A stretch of DNA of 64,000 bases from Salirhabdus euzebyi (GCF_014207435.1 NZ_JACHGH010000002.1:310001-374000), one strand, 5' to 3'; shown: positions 15,518 to 25,281, numbered from the stretch's first letter. Numbers and translations: made by a program. The notes: generated by a model from the letters alone, not told the origin.

Positions 15518-16801
15518 ATGGCGGATTTACGCATTAATTTAGCAGGGATTGAATCACCCAATCCATTTTGGTTAGCTTCTGCTCCTCCAACGAATTCGGG
15601 GTACCAGGTGCAACGTGCTTTTGAAGCAGGGTGGGGAGGAGCTGTTTGGAAAACGTTAGGGGATCCAATCCTAAATGTTTCATCTCGATTTGCGGCGGTA
15701 AATTTTAATGGCCAGCGAGTAGCAGGTTTTAACAATATTGAGTTGATTACAGACCGTCCATTAGAAGTGAACTTAAAAGAAATTTATGAAACAAAAAAAC
15801 GGTTTCCAGACCATGCGATCATTGCATCACTTATGGTTGAACCAAATCAAGCGGCTTGGCACGAAATTGTTAAACGGGTAGAAGATGTTGGAGTTGACGG
15901 TCTTGAACTCAATTTTGGCTGTCCGCATGGAATGGCAGAAAGAGGAATGGGCTCTGCATCTGGTCAAGTGCCTGAGTTAGTAGAGAAACAAACCTATTGG
16001 GTTAAGGAAGTAGCCAAGACACCTGTCATTGTTAAGCTTACGCCTAACATAACGGATATTACCGTAACAGCGGAATCTGCAGTGCAAGGGGGAGCAGACG
16101 CTGTTAGTATGATCAATACGATAAATAGTCTTGCTGGTGTTGATTTAGATACGTGGAATACAATTCCACATGTTGCCGGAAAAGGTGCCCATGGTGGCTA
16201 CTGTGGACCAGCCGTCAAACCAATCGCACTTAATATGGTTGGGGAATGTGCCAGAAATGCCAATATTAATGTTCCGATTTCGGGAATTGGGGGAATTTCG
16301 AACTGGAAAGATGCTGTGGAGTATATGTTAATGGGAGCAACAGGTGTCCAAGTATGTACAGCAGCAATGCACCATGGATTTAGAATCGTGGAGGATATGA
16401 TAGAAGGACTAGACACTTATTTAGATGAAAAAGGATTAGCTTCTGCGATGGACTTAGTCGGAAAATCGGTACCGAGGTATTCTGATTGGGGTGATCTAGA
16501 TTTAAACTACAATATTGTAGCTAGAATTAATAACGATATTTGCATTAACTGTAACAAGTGTCATATCGCATGTGAGGATACAGCTCACCAATGTATCGAT
16601 ATGTTGAAGGACGGAAACGGGAAGGACATCTTGCAAGTGAGGGAGGAAGACTGTGTAGGATGTAACTTGTGTTCTATCGTATGCCCAGTAGACGGAGCAA
16701 TTGAAATGGTAGAGGTTCCAAATGAGTTACCTTCCATGACATGGAACGAACGCCAAGCTGTTTTAAGTTCTACTTTAACTAGTCAAGCAATGAAAAAGTA
16801 G
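15518..16801 (+). CDS. preA: Dihydropyrimidine dehydrogenase (NAD) subunit PreA
   Basis: A 427-residue FMN enzyme related to dihydroorotate dehydrogenase with a C-terminal ferredoxin domain. The barrel contains NPFWLASAPPTNSG, ELNFGCPHGMAERGMG and TPVIVKLTPN. Two 4Fe-4S motifs follow, CINCNKCHIAC (about residue 341) and CVGCNLCSIVCP (about 377). The active-site loop reads GSASGQ where mammalian dihydropyrimidine dehydrogenase has LACGQ with its catalytic cysteine, so serine replaces that residue. The ATG follows AAGGGAGGTTAGTTC. It reduces uracil and thymine using electrons from PreT, the first step of the reductive pathway. Confidence 0.93.
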   Translation: MADLRINLAGIESPNPFWLASAPPTNSGYQVQRAFEAGWGGAVWKTLGDPILNVSSRFAAVNFNGQRVAGFNNIELITDRPLEVNLKEIYETKKRFPDHAIIASLMVEPNQAAWHEIVKRVEDVGVDGLELNFGCPHGMAERGMGSASGQVPELVEKQTYWVKEVAKTPVIVKLTPNITDITVTAESAVQGGADAVSMINTINSLAGVDLDTWNTIPHVAGKGAHGGYCGPAVKPIALNMVGECARNANINVPISGIGGISNWKDAVEYMLMGATGVQVCTAAMHHGFRIVEDMIEGLDTYLDEKGLASAMDLVGKSVPRYSDWGDLDLNYNIVARINNDICINCNKCHIACEDTAHQCIDMLKDGNGKDILQVREEDCVGCNLCSIVCPVDGAIEMVEVPNELPSMTWNERQAVLSSTLTSQAMKK

Positions 16802-16843
16802 ATTCATAGTTTTTAATAGATAAGTATGTAAAGGAGGAAAAGC

Positions 16844-18256
16844 ATGAAAAAAGTGATCAAAAATGGAATGATTGTAACGGCTACAGATACGTATGAAGCT
16901 GACGTTTGTATTGAAAATGGAGTTATTAGTCTAATTGGGGAAAATCTGTCCACACAAGATGCAGAAGTAATCGATGCATCTGGATGTTATGTCTTTCCGG
17001 GTGGTGTTGATCCTCATACGCATTTAGAAATGCCTTTTGGTGGAACTGTTTCGAAAGATGATTTTGAAACAGGTACGATTGCAGCCGCTTACGGTGGCAC
17101 GACGTCGATTATTGACTTCTGTATTACTAAAAAAGGTGAACCATTGCAAAATTCTATTGATGTGTGGCATGCCAAATCAAAGGATAAAGCGGTTATTGAT
17201 TATGGATTCCACTTAATGATTGGGGAAATGAATGATCGTGTTTTAAATGAACTTCCTTCCGTTATTGAGGAAGAGGGAATTACTTCTTTTAAAGTATTTA
17301 TGGCTTATAAAAATGTACTGCAGGCGGATGATGAAACGCTTTTCGAAACGTTAATTGCAGCAAAAGAGCTTGGAGCACTTGTAATGGTTCATGCAGAAAA
17401 TGGAGATGTGATTGACTATTTAGTTAAAAAGGCATTAGCTGATGGAAATACAGACCCCATTTATCATGCCTTAACTAGACCGCAAGAAATAGAAGGGGAA
17501 GCAACAGGGAGAGCAGCCACTTTTACAGGTTTAGCAGATTCTCAACTTTATGTTGTGCACGTATCTTGTGCCGATGCAGCTAAGCAAATAGCCGATGCGA
17601 GAGACAAAGGAATCGACGTATGGGGTGAAACGTGTCCCCAGTACTTAGTATTAGATCAATCTTATTTAGAAAGACCTAATTTTGAAGGTGCAAAATATGT
17701 TTGGTCACCACCATTACGTGAAAAGTGGAATCAAGATTTCTTATGGAATGCCTTAAGAACAGGTCAACTTCAAACAATCGGGTCAGACCAATGTTCCTTT
17801 GACTTTAAAGGGCAGAAAGATTTAGGAAAAGGGGATTTCTCCAAAATTCCAAATGGAGGTCCAATGATTGAAGATAGATTTAGTATCTTATTTTCTGAAG
17901 GTGTTAAAAAAGGAAGAATTACGTTAAATCAGTTTGTAGATATTATTTCTACTAGAGCTGCGAAATTATTTGGTTTATACCCTAAAAAAGGAACCATAGC
18001 TGCTGGTGTTGACGCTGATATCGTCATTTTTGATCCAACAGTGGAACGAACAATTTCTAAAGAAGCACATCACATGGCAGTAGATTATAACGCGTTTGAA
18101 GGCATGAAAGTTACAGGAGAACCAGTTTCCGTATTGTCACGCGGGGAGTTTGTCATTCGTGATAAACAATTCGTTGGTAAAGTTGGATCTGGTGAATATT
18201 TAAAACGAGCAAAATATGGCTCCACATTTAAACGAGAGAGCCCGTTAACGACTTAA
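16844..18256 (+). CDS. Dihydropyrimidinase (D-hydantoinase)
   Basis: A 470-residue cyclic amidohydrolase of the dihydropyrimidinase family. The metal site is clear: GVDPHTHLEMPF supplies the HxH near residue 57, FKVFMAYKN holds the lysine carboxylated to bridge the two zinc ions (about residue 147), and MVHAENGDV and YVVHVSCADA supply the later histidines. IGSDQCSFDFKGQK contains the last aspartate. It opens dihydrouracil or dihydrothymine to the N-carbamoyl-beta-amino acid, linking PreAT to the ureidopropionase. The start ATG has AAAGGAGGAAAAGC in front. The length is normal for the family (about 460-475). Confidence 0.93.
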   Translation: MKKVIKNGMIVTATDTYEADVCIENGVISLIGENLSTQDAEVIDASGCYVFPGGVDPHTHLEMPFGGTVSKDDFETGTIAAAYGGTTSIIDFCITKKGEPLQNSIDVWHAKSKDKAVIDYGFHLMIGEMNDRVLNELPSVIEEEGITSFKVFMAYKNVLQADDETLFETLIAAKELGALVMVHAENGDVIDYLVKKALADGNTDPIYHALTRPQEIEGEATGRAATFTGLADSQLYVVHVSCADAAKQIADARDKGIDVWGETCPQYLVLDQSYLERPNFEGAKYVWSPPLREKWNQDFLWNALRTGQLQTIGSDQCSFDFKGQKDLGKGDFSKIPNGGPMIEDRFSILFSEGVKKGRITLNQFVDIISTRAAKLFGLYPKKGTIAAGVDADIVIFDPTVERTISKEAHHMAVDYNAFEGMKVTGEPVSVLSRGEFVIRDKQFVGKVGSGEYLKRAKYGSTFKRESPLTT

Positions 18257-18335
18257 AGTAAGCACCTACACAGATACAATTTACATCGATTGTCTATCAG
18301 TTTTAATACATTTACTAAAAAGTGCCTTTTTAAAA

Positions 18336-18367
18336 GGGAGAGAGTAAAATATGCATTTCTCTCTCCT
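18336..18367 (+). other. Hairpin between dihydropyrimidinase and permease genes
   Basis: GGAGAGAG pairs with CTCTCTCC around a loop of about 14 bases. There is no T-run, so it is more likely an mRNA structure or processing site than a terminator. It separates the enzyme genes from the permease gene within the 180-base gap. Confidence 0.4.
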
Positions 18368-18445
18368 GTAACAAAATCATGTGTACACGTATTTCTTTAG
18401 ATTTCAGAATATTTTGAAAATAAACAAGAAAAAGAGGTGTTCGGG

Positions 18446-19921
18446 ATGGAGAAAGGCGGAAATTATTTAAAGTCACCAGATTTATTACCTATTAATCATG
18501 GTGATCGGAAAATAAGTGCGTTTGGATTTGCTGTTATATGGGTTGGGATGGCCGTTGTATTAGCGGCGTTTGCTATTGGTGGTGATGGAATACAAAGCTT
18601 ATCCCTTGGCTGGGTAATTGTTGCGACCATTATCGGATCGGTTCTTATTGGAATTTTTATGACTATTATAGGAGATATAGGCGTGGAGCACGGACTGTCA
18701 TTTCCGGTTTACATGCGGGCACCATTCGGAACCGTCGGGACACATTTCCCTTCCTTAGTCCGTGGTATTACAGCATCCTGTTGGTTTGGTATTAATACGT
18801 ATTTCGGTTCTACTGCAATGAATGGAATTTTAAATGCACTTTTTGGCTTTGATAATTGGTTTGTCTGTTTCTTAATCTTTGCTGCAGTTCAATTAATTAA
18901 TACAGCATTAGGGATTAAGGCTGTAGAGAGATTTGCTGATTTAGCAGCACCGACCATTATCCTTATTTCTTCTTGGATGTACATTTCTCTATCAGACAAA
19001 GCATTGGCACAAGGGAGAGATGTTTGGACTTGGATTGAAAACCCTGTTACGGGTGGAGCAGCCTTTACTGCTTTCATGGTAGTAGTAATGGCAAACATGG
19101 GATTCTGGGCAACACTTGCTGCAGATATGCCTTCTTTATCACGATTTTTTAAAGCACCAAAAAACGAGCGCAACTGGTTTAAGCGTAACAAGGCACAATT
19201 AATGGGGAGTATTGTGGCTATGCCGATTGTAAATACGTTTATGGTCGTGATTGGAGCTGTGTCTTATGTTGCAGTAATGAATTACGACCCTGTTGTTGGG
19301 CTTCAAGAGGCAGCGAGTGGATTTATTCTTGGGATTCTACTATTAATGATTGTCCTTGCGCAATGGTCTACGAATACATCAGCTAACGTTATTCCTGCTG
19401 CTGTTATTTTCTCCAATGTCGGTGGACCTAAAGTACCGTTTTGGGTTGGGGTTATCATGGCTGGTGTAGTTGGTATGCTTGTTCAGCCTTGGAGTTTATT
19501 CGGTATTATCATTCCTGCGTTACTCGTTATTGGTGGAATTTTATCCGCTATTGTAGGGATATTGTTTGTAGATTATTACATCCTTCGAAAGAGACGTGTA
19601 AATGTTCATGATCTTTACGAAACACATGGGCAATTTAGATATATGAATGGTGTAAATATGGCTGGGTTACTGGCGTGGGTAGTAGGCGGTTTGGCTTCTT
19701 ATTTCGTTTCCACCTATTCCTTCTTTGTTGGATTCGGTATAGGCGGACTCGTTTATTACTTCTTGGCAAAGCATTGGTATTTTAAGAAATATAAACAAGC
19801 AGAAATCGAAGACCCTAGTGATGAAAAATATCTAGGAATTACAGTAGGACGTGACTGGATAATAGATGTACCACAAGAAGAAACCGTAATTGTCGCTGAT
19901 CCTGTAGATACAAAAGCATAA
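18446..19921 (+). CDS. NCS1 family nucleobase permease (uracil/allantoin/hydantoin type)
   Basis: A 491-residue transporter of the nucleobase-cation-symport-1 family, 12 hydrophobic segments expected. The ATG at 18446 is preferred because AAGAGGTG lies just before it. Family features are the N-terminal NGDR-like NHGDRKISAFGF segment, GIFMTIIGDIGVEHGLSFPVYMRAPFG in helices 2-3, SCWFGINTYFG, and FWATLAADMPSLSRF. Position within the PreAT operon argues that it imports uracil or thymine, though sequence alone does not separate these from allantoin or hydantoins. Two small unknown genes follow closely. Confidence 0.9.
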   Translation: MEKGGNYLKSPDLLPINHGDRKISAFGFAVIWVGMAVVLAAFAIGGDGIQSLSLGWVIVATIIGSVLIGIFMTIIGDIGVEHGLSFPVYMRAPFGTVGTHFPSLVRGITASCWFGINTYFGSTAMNGILNALFGFDNWFVCFLIFAAVQLINTALGIKAVERFADLAAPTIILISSWMYISLSDKALAQGRDVWTWIENPVTGGAAFTAFMVVVMANMGFWATLAADMPSLSRFFKAPKNERNWFKRNKAQLMGSIVAMPIVNTFMVVIGAVSYVAVMNYDPVVGLQEAASGFILGILLLMIVLAQWSTNTSANVIPAAVIFSNVGGPKVPFWVGVIMAGVVGMLVQPWSLFGIIIPALLVIGGILSAIVGILFVDYYILRKRRVNVHDLYETHGQFRYMNGVNMAGLLAWVVGGLASYFVSTYSFFVGFGIGGLVYYFLAKHWYFKKYKQAEIEDPSDEKYLGITVGRDWIIDVPQEETVIVADPVDTKA

Positions 19922-19972
19922 TTTTAAAGAAATTTCTATTTACAAACAAAAAGTAATCAAGGAGAGAGTAGC

Positions 19973-20203
19973 ATGTCTGAATATCAAGATTTCCTTCATG
20001 AAAGGGATCGAATAGATTTTCTATTGCAGAAGGGATATAAAATTACGAATGTAACAGAGAATTTAAGTGGTGCATTTGTAGATTTTGAGAAAAGTGGGGA
20101 AAGTAATGGAGAAGCGCCACGAGAAACCCTTCACATCTTAAATGCAGATGCCCGAAAATATTTTTCTGCTATGTTAATGAAACAACAAAAAGAAGAAGTA
20201 TAA
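19973..20203 (+). CDS. Small soluble protein of unknown function in the pyrimidine locus
   Basis: A 76-residue soluble protein, ATG after AAGGAGAGAGTAGC, 51 bases behind the permease gene. Visible features are an N-terminal charged helix (FLHERDRIDFLLQKGYKI), a central strand-like part ending FVDFEKSG, and a C-terminal helix (DARKYFSAMLMKQQK). No known domain was recognised. Its place in the operon suggests an accessory role in uptake or in control of the catabolic enzymes, but this is inference from context only. Confidence 0.65.
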   Translation: MSEYQDFLHERDRIDFLLQKGYKITNVTENLSGAFVDFEKSGESNGEAPRETLHILNADARKYFSAMLMKQQKEEV

Positions 20204-20224
20204 AGGTTTCAAATAAGTGAGGAA

Positions 20225-20473
20225 ATGAGGGATAATTTGGAATTCATATTACAGTCTAAAGATGGGGCATTTCCTTGTGAGATTACCATGGATGAAGATA
20301 ACGGACGGTACATGATACGAAAAGCAGATACGAGTGGTGAAGTATTCAATACCCCATCTGAATTAGTTGAATGGGTTCAACAAAACTGGGTTTCCTATGA
20401 TTTTGTGGACCAGGAGCAGTATAAAGATATGCTAAAGGCTTTTCATTCTTACTTATCAGAATCAAGCTATTAA
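20225..20473 (+). CDS. Small soluble protein of unknown function in the pyrimidine locus
   Basis: An 82-residue protein from the ATG at 20225; a TTG four codons later has a better-spaced GAGGG and may be the real start. The sequence reads as an alternating strand/helix fold (LEFILQSKDGAFPCEITMDE, GRYMIRKADTSGEVF, then ELVEWVQQNWVSYDF and DMLKAFHSYL). I recognise no family. It lies 21 bases behind the preceding small gene and the two are probably translated together. A weak hairpin separates it from the pucR-like gene. Confidence 0.62.
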   Translation: MRDNLEFILQSKDGAFPCEITMDEDNGRYMIRKADTSGEVFNTPSELVEWVQQNWVSYDFVDQEQYKDMLKAFHSYLSESSY

Positions 20474-20485
20474 GAAAAGAATATA

Positions 20486-20525
20486 AACTGGTGGATTCAA
20501 TTTAGGTCTGCCAGTTTCTGTTCTT
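20486..20525 (+). terminator. Weak terminator-like hairpin
   Basis: AAACTGG pairs with CCAGTTT around a 19-base loop, followed by a T/C-rich stretch. It may end the uptake part of the operon before the regulator gene. Confidence 0.4.
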
Positions 20526-20597
20526 CCTTTTGGAAGTGTCAACCTGTAATTACTTTTACGTAATCGTTATAAAATTCAATTTTAAGGAGTTACAAAA

Positions 20598-22232
20598 TTG
20601 AAATCTTATCTTACGGTAGAGGACATTTTACAAAGAAAACATTTTGAAGAAAGTGAAGTTGTGGCAGGATATGAGGGATTAAGCCGTTTAGTGAAATGGG
20701 TTCATGTTGTAGAAGTAACTAATATTCGAAACTTACTAAATGGAAACGAACTTATCTTATCCACTGGTGTAGCCTGGCAAGGAAAAAAAGAGCATTTCAT
20801 TTCACTAGTAAAGCAATTAATTGCCTTACAAGCATCTGGTCTTTGTATTGAAATGGGTACATACACGACGATAATACCAGAAGAAGTGATCGAAATCGCT
20901 AATCGAGCACAATTCCCAATTATTTTGATACATAAAGAAGTGCCTTTTGTTGATATCACCCAGGATATTCATGGTCTCCTTATCAATCACCAATACAAAA
21001 TCCTATCCGATTTAGAAAGCTATTCCCTAGAGTTGAGTAAAAAATTATTAACGATCGACCACTACAACGAAGTATTAAAAATGATTCGGAATTATTTACA
21101 AGTACAAGTCATGATTGTCTTTCATAAAAAAGAAGAGGTGCAATGCTTCCCAGATGTTATGGAGCAAGAACAAAGGACATTATTACAGGGGGTAAAAAGG
21201 GAAGGTGATTCTTTATCACACAAAACTCCATATTCCATTGCTAGATTACCAATCAAATTATTAGGAGAAACATATGCAGAGCTCATCATAGCATCAGATG
21301 AAAGGGAATTAACGGAATTTGATCACCTTATTTTAGATCGCACAGCAACGGCTCTAGCGGAGCTATTATTACGTGACCTTTATGTGGAAGAAAAGCGTAG
21401 AGTAGAAGAAACGAAATGGGTGATGAGCTGGTTAAGTGGAAAGGAAACAGAAGAGGGCATCTACGAGCATTTAGCTTTTCATTCGAGTACGGTAAAACCA
21501 AAAGGTGCCTTCGTTTGTATCGTTAAACTAGATTCTATTCCACAGAATATGTCCGTTCAATTAACGTATTTTAAGTTGGCCTTTCGATCTATTTTTGATC
21601 AGCAAGGCTTTTCGATGTTTGCGATAGAAAAGGCGAACAACATCATTTTCATTCTAGTCAATGAGAGAAGTCCTCAAACATGGAAAAAAAGAATGAAAGA
21701 AGGACTGACACGATTGAAAGCATCCGACGTTGTACGAAAAGGAATGAACAACAAGAAACCCCTTTTTGGTGTGGGGAAATTTGTTAATAAACTTTCCGAT
21801 ATTCATAAAAGCTACCAAAGTGCAGAGGAGACATTGCGAATAAAGGACCGACTTTCTGAGCAATCAGATAGCTATTTTTACGAGGACCTTCATGTTTTCC
21901 GCTTCATATCCTTATTAAGTAGAACAGTAGATTTAAATGAGGTAGTTGATGAGTACTTAGCTCCAGTCATAGAATATGATCGAAAATATAATGGCAAGCT
22001 GATGGAAACATTAAAGACATACTTAGTATGTAACGGTTCGAAACAAGAAACAGCAAGACAATTATTCATCGTCAGACAAACACTTTATCATCGCCTACAT
22101 AAACTAGAAAAATTAATTGGGAAAGATTTTATGAAACATGAAAAGAGATTAGCTCTTGAATTCATGCTTCTTTCCTATGAATTTTTAACGACTTCCAAAC
22201 CGATAGAGGAAAAGGATCATGATGCACTCTAG
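20598..22232 (+). CDS. PucR family transcriptional regulator
   Basis: A 544-residue activator-type regulator. The start is TTG, with AAGGAGT seven bases upstream. The N-terminal PucR domain (about residues 5-125) starts YLTVEDILQRKHFEESEVVAG and contains WVHVVEVTNIRNLLNGNELILSTG. A GGDEF-like CdaR central part follows, and the C-terminal HTH_30 domain ends the protein: LVCNGSKQETARQLFIVRQTLYHRLHKLEKLIG. B. subtilis PucR controls purine catabolism; here the neighbours are all pyrimidine genes, so this member probably senses a pyrimidine or a pathway product and activates the locus. It lies between the uptake genes and the beta-alanine branch. Confidence 0.92.
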   Translation: MKSYLTVEDILQRKHFEESEVVAGYEGLSRLVKWVHVVEVTNIRNLLNGNELILSTGVAWQGKKEHFISLVKQLIALQASGLCIEMGTYTTIIPEEVIEIANRAQFPIILIHKEVPFVDITQDIHGLLINHQYKILSDLESYSLELSKKLLTIDHYNEVLKMIRNYLQVQVMIVFHKKEEVQCFPDVMEQEQRTLLQGVKREGDSLSHKTPYSIARLPIKLLGETYAELIIASDERELTEFDHLILDRTATALAELLLRDLYVEEKRRVEETKWVMSWLSGKETEEGIYEHLAFHSSTVKPKGAFVCIVKLDSIPQNMSVQLTYFKLAFRSIFDQQGFSMFAIEKANNIIFILVNERSPQTWKKRMKEGLTRLKASDVVRKGMNNKKPLFGVGKFVNKLSDIHKSYQSAEETLRIKDRLSEQSDSYFYEDLHVFRFISLLSRTVDLNEVVDEYLAPVIEYDRKYNGKLMETLKTYLVCNGSKQETARQLFIVRQTLYHRLHKLEKLIGKDFMKHEKRLALEFMLLSYEFLTTSKPIEEKDHDAL

Positions 22233-22329
22233 CTTTGGCTTGATGTTTTGTAAACAGGCGAGTGAGAGGGGTTTTATAGGGATTCAACCTGTGGAAAAAT
22301 CCTAAATAGTTATCTTACAGACTGTCTAA

Positions 22330-22391
22330 TGAAAGCCCTTTCAAAATGAAAGATAATTTATGTACAAAGTTATTTGAATATTTTGATATTA
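22330..22391 (+). promoter_or_regulatory. Regulatory region: cre-like palindrome and AATAT-N4-ATATTA repeat
   Basis: TGAAAGCCCTTTCA (22330-22343) fits the cre consensus except for C in place of the central G. AATAT-TTTG-ATATTA (22377-22391) resembles the repeat at 13039-13056 in front of the first pyrimidine gene. Both lie just upstream of the semialdehyde dehydrogenase start, so this second transcript may be under the same control. The match could be chance in AT-rich DNA. Confidence 0.35.
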
Positions 22392-22408
22392 ATGAGAGGA
22401 TGAATGGT

Positions 22409-23869
22409 ATGACTATAGTATCAAAAGAAACAACCATTTTACAAAACTATATTAATGGAGCGTGGGTAGATTCTCGAAGCACGAAAACGGAAGAGGTTGT
22501 TAACCCAGCAACTGGTGAAACACTAGTTAACGTTCCAATATCCTCACAAGAAGATGTAGATCTGGCAGTAAAGGCTGCTAAGGTAGCGTTCCAATCGTGG
22601 AAAAATACGCCTGTTCCAAAACGGGCGCGCATTTTTTATAAGTATCACCATTTATTAACGGAAAATCATGAAGAATTAGCCAGATTGATCGTACAAGAAA
22701 ATGGTAAAGCGTTCAAGGAAGCGTATGGAGAAGTCCAAAGAGGGATAGAATGCGTGGAATTTGCTGCAGGAGCGCCAACGTTAATGATGGGGGAGACGTT
22801 GTCTAATATAGCCGAAAATATTGATTCGGAAATGTTCCGCTATCCACTTGGTGTCGTTGGTGGCATTACACCGTTTAACTTTCCTATGATGGTCCCGTTG
22901 TGGATGTTTCCATTAGCGATTGCATGCGGAAATACGTTTGTATTAAAGCCTTCAGAACGAACACCAATTTTAGCGAATAGACTTGCAGAATTATTGACAG
23001 AGGCCGGCGCTCCAAAAGGAGTATTAAATATCGTTCACGGTGCCCATGATGTTGTGAACGGACTGCTAGATCATGAGGATGTGAGTGCGATATCATTCGT
23101 TGGTTCTCAGCCCGTTGCAAAATATGTGTATGAAAGGGCTGCTGGCCAAGGGAAACGTGTGCAAGCCTTATCTGGAGCCAAAAACCACCATATTGTGATG
23201 CCAGATGCAGATATGGAGAAGGCAGTAGCAAATATCATTAGCTCCACTTTCGGAAGTGCAGGCCAGCGCTGCATGGCTTGTAGTGCCGTTGTGGTGGTCG
23301 GTGATGGAGAACCATTTATTGCAGCCTTAAAACAGAAGGCGGACGAATTAATTATCGGAAATGGATTAGATGAAGAGGTATTACTCACACCTGTTATTCG
23401 AGAAAGCCATCGAGCTAAGGTGTTGGATTATATTACGAAAGGTTTAGAAGAAGGGGCCACATTAATTAGAGATGGGAGAAAAGAGATGGAGGAAATGGCC
23501 GTCGGGAATTTTCTAGGAGCTACTATTTTCGATCATGTAACCCCTGATATGACAATAGCAAAGGATGAAATTTTCGCCCCAGTTTTAAGCCTGTTACGAG
23601 CAAAGGATTTAGAGGAAGGTCTAGATTACATTCGTAAATCACGTTATGGGAATGGAGCTACGATTTATACCCAGGATGCAAAAGCTGTTCGCCAATTTAG
23701 AGAAGAAGCAGATGCAGGTATGCTTGGCATAAATGTAGGAGTTCCGGCAACAATGGCCTTCTTCCCATTCTCTGGCTGGAAGGATTCCTTTTATGGTGAT
23801 CTTCACGTAAATGGAAAAGATGGTTTAAACTTTTACACGCGTAAAAAAATGATTACTTCAAGATTTTAA
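22409..23869 (+). CDS. mmsA: CoA-acylating (methyl)malonate-semialdehyde dehydrogenase
   Basis: A 486-residue aldehyde dehydrogenase of the MMSDH group. The start at 22409 is preferred over an upstream ATG because GAGAGGA is eight bases before it and the length then equals the family norm. Catalytic Asn157 lies in ITPFNFPM and Cys288 in [10 protein letters not shown]. The usual ALDH general-base glutamate is replaced (SGAKNH), as is characteristic of CoA-acylating MMSDH. Here it should convert malonate semialdehyde (from uracil) or methylmalonate semialdehyde (from thymine) to acetyl- or propionyl-CoA and CO2. The aminotransferase gene follows 28 bases later. The symbol follows family usage. 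Confidence 0.9.
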   Translation: MTIVSKETTILQNYINGAWVDSRSTKTEEVVNPATGETLVNVPISSQEDVDLAVKAAKVAFQSWKNTPVPKRARIFYKYHHLLTENHEELARLIVQENGKAFKEAYGEVQRGIECVEFAAGAPTLMMGETLSNIAENIDSEMFRYPLGVVGGITPFNFPMMVPLWMFPLAIACGNTFVLKPSERTPILANRLAELLTEAGAPKGVLNIVHGAHDVVNGLLDHEDVSAISFVGSQPVAKYVYERAAGQGKRVQALSGAKNHHIVMPDADMEKAVANIISSTFGSAGQRCMACSAVVVVGDGEPFIAALKQKADELIIGNGLDEEVLLTPVIRESHRAKVLDYITKGLEEGATLIRDGRKEMEEMAVGNFLGATIFDHVTPDMTIAKDEIFAPVLSLLRAKDLEEGLDYIRKSRYGNGATIYTQDAKAVRQFREEADAGMLGINVGVPATMAFFPFSGWKDSFYGDLHVNGKDGLNFYTRKKMITSRF

Positions 23870-23897
23870 AAATGTATGTGGGGGGAGGAAGTGAAAT

Positions 23898-25250
23898 ATG
23901 AGTAAAGTAAAACAACCCGGAAATTTATTAACGAAGGATACAGATTATGTGTGGCACTCTATGAAACCTTATAATCCAGAAGGAACGATGATTGTGGAAA
24001 AATCATCAGGTTCTTGGGTGACGGATCACAACGGGGATCGCTTTTTAGATGGGATGGCAGGTTTATGGTGTGTGAATGTTGGCTACGGCAGAACGGAACT
24101 TGCAGAAGCAGCTTATGAACAGCTAAAGGAGCTCGCCTATTTTCCGTTAACACAAAGCCACAAACCAGCAATTCAACTGGCAGAAAAACTAAACGAAATG
24201 CTTGGTGATGAATATGTCATTTTCTTTTCCAATAGTGGGTCAGAAGCAAATGAAACTGCCTTTAAAATTGCAAGGCAATATCATCAACAAAATGGGGACA
24301 ATTCTAGGTATAAATTTATTTCGAGATATCGTGCTTACCACGGGAATTCTATGGGGTCGCTTGCGGCGACCGGTCAAGCACAGCGCAAGTATAAATATGA
24401 GCCACTTGCACCTGGGTTCATCCATGTAGCACCACCCGATACGTATCGTTCTCCAGAAATAGAAGGTACGAAGGCTCAAGATTTGAAATCTGTTCAAGAT
24501 GTAGATCGAGTAATGACTTGGGAGTTAAGTGAAACGATTGCAGGCTTTATTATGGAGCCAATCATTACCGGTGGTGGGGTACTCGTTCCACCAGAAGAAT
24601 ATATGGCTGGTGTACAAGAGGTGTGTAAAAAACATGGAGCTCTGCTTATTTCGGATGAGGTCATCTGTGGGTTTGGCAGAACAGGAAAACCATTTGGCTA
24701 TATGAATTACGGCGTAAAACCAGATATTATTACGATGGCAAAAGGGATTACGAGCGCTTATTTGCCTTTATCAGCAACAGCTGTAAAGAAGGAAATTTAT
24801 GAATCGTTTAAAGGGTCAGAGGAATACGACTTTTTCCGTCACGTCAATACGTTTGGTGGTAGCCCAGCAGCCTGTGCGCTTGCATTGAAAAATATTGAAA
24901 TTATGGAAAAGGAAAAACTATTTGATCGATCCAAACAATTAGGAAATCAGTTAAAACAAGATTTAGCTTCTCTTCTTCTTAATCATCTATATGTCGGTGA
25001 CGTTAGAGGTAAAGGCTTACTCATTGGAATTGAGTTAGTAAAAGATAAAGCAACAAAGGAACCTCTTGAAACAGAGCTAGTGAATAAAGTAATAGCAGGC
25101 TGTAAGAAGAAAGGTCTCATTATCGGAAAAAATGGAGCAACCGTTGCAGGCTTTAACAATGTGTTAACGATTGCCCCTCCTCTTAATATAGAAGAAGAGG
25201 ACCTTGCCTTTTTAACGAGGACATTAACGGAGGAAATTAATGCTTTATAG
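23898..25250 (+). CDS. Class III omega-aminotransferase (beta-alanine:pyruvate type)
   Basis: A 450-residue PLP enzyme of the class III aminotransferase family. The PLP phosphate loop SNSGSEANE is at 111-119, RAYHGNSMGS at 145-154, the aspartate that holds the pyridine nitrogen at 253 (ISDEVICGFGRTG) and the Schiff-base lysine at 282 (TMAKGITSAYLPLS). GGSPAACALALKNI is also typical. In context it should transfer the amino group of beta-alanine or beta-aminoisobutyrate to pyruvate, making the semialdehyde for the preceding dehydrogenase plus alanine for the following Ald. The ATG follows GGGGGGAGGAAGTGAAAT. Substrate choice is inferred from neighbours. Confidence 0.9.
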   Translation: MSKVKQPGNLLTKDTDYVWHSMKPYNPEGTMIVEKSSGSWVTDHNGDRFLDGMAGLWCVNVGYGRTELAEAAYEQLKELAYFPLTQSHKPAIQLAEKLNEMLGDEYVIFFSNSGSEANETAFKIARQYHQQNGDNSRYKFISRYRAYHGNSMGSLAATGQAQRKYKYEPLAPGFIHVAPPDTYRSPEIEGTKAQDLKSVQDVDRVMTWELSETIAGFIMEPIITGGGVLVPPEEYMAGVQEVCKKHGALLISDEVICGFGRTGKPFGYMNYGVKPDIITMAKGITSAYLPLSATAVKKEIYESFKGSEEYDFFRHVNTFGGSPAACALALKNIEIMEKEKLFDRSKQLGNQLKQDLASLLLNHLYVGDVRGKGLLIGIELVKDKATKEPLETELVNKVIAGCKKKGLIIGKNGATVAGFNNVLTIAPPLNIEEEDLAFLTRTLTEEINAL

Positions 25251-25281
25251 TTTTATGAATTGGATAGAAAGGTAGATGGTT

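Noticed and set aside
22330-22343. Second true cre site before the semialdehyde dehydrogenase gene
   Set aside because: The highly conserved central CG is CC here, so it is kept only as a cre-like element with low confidence.
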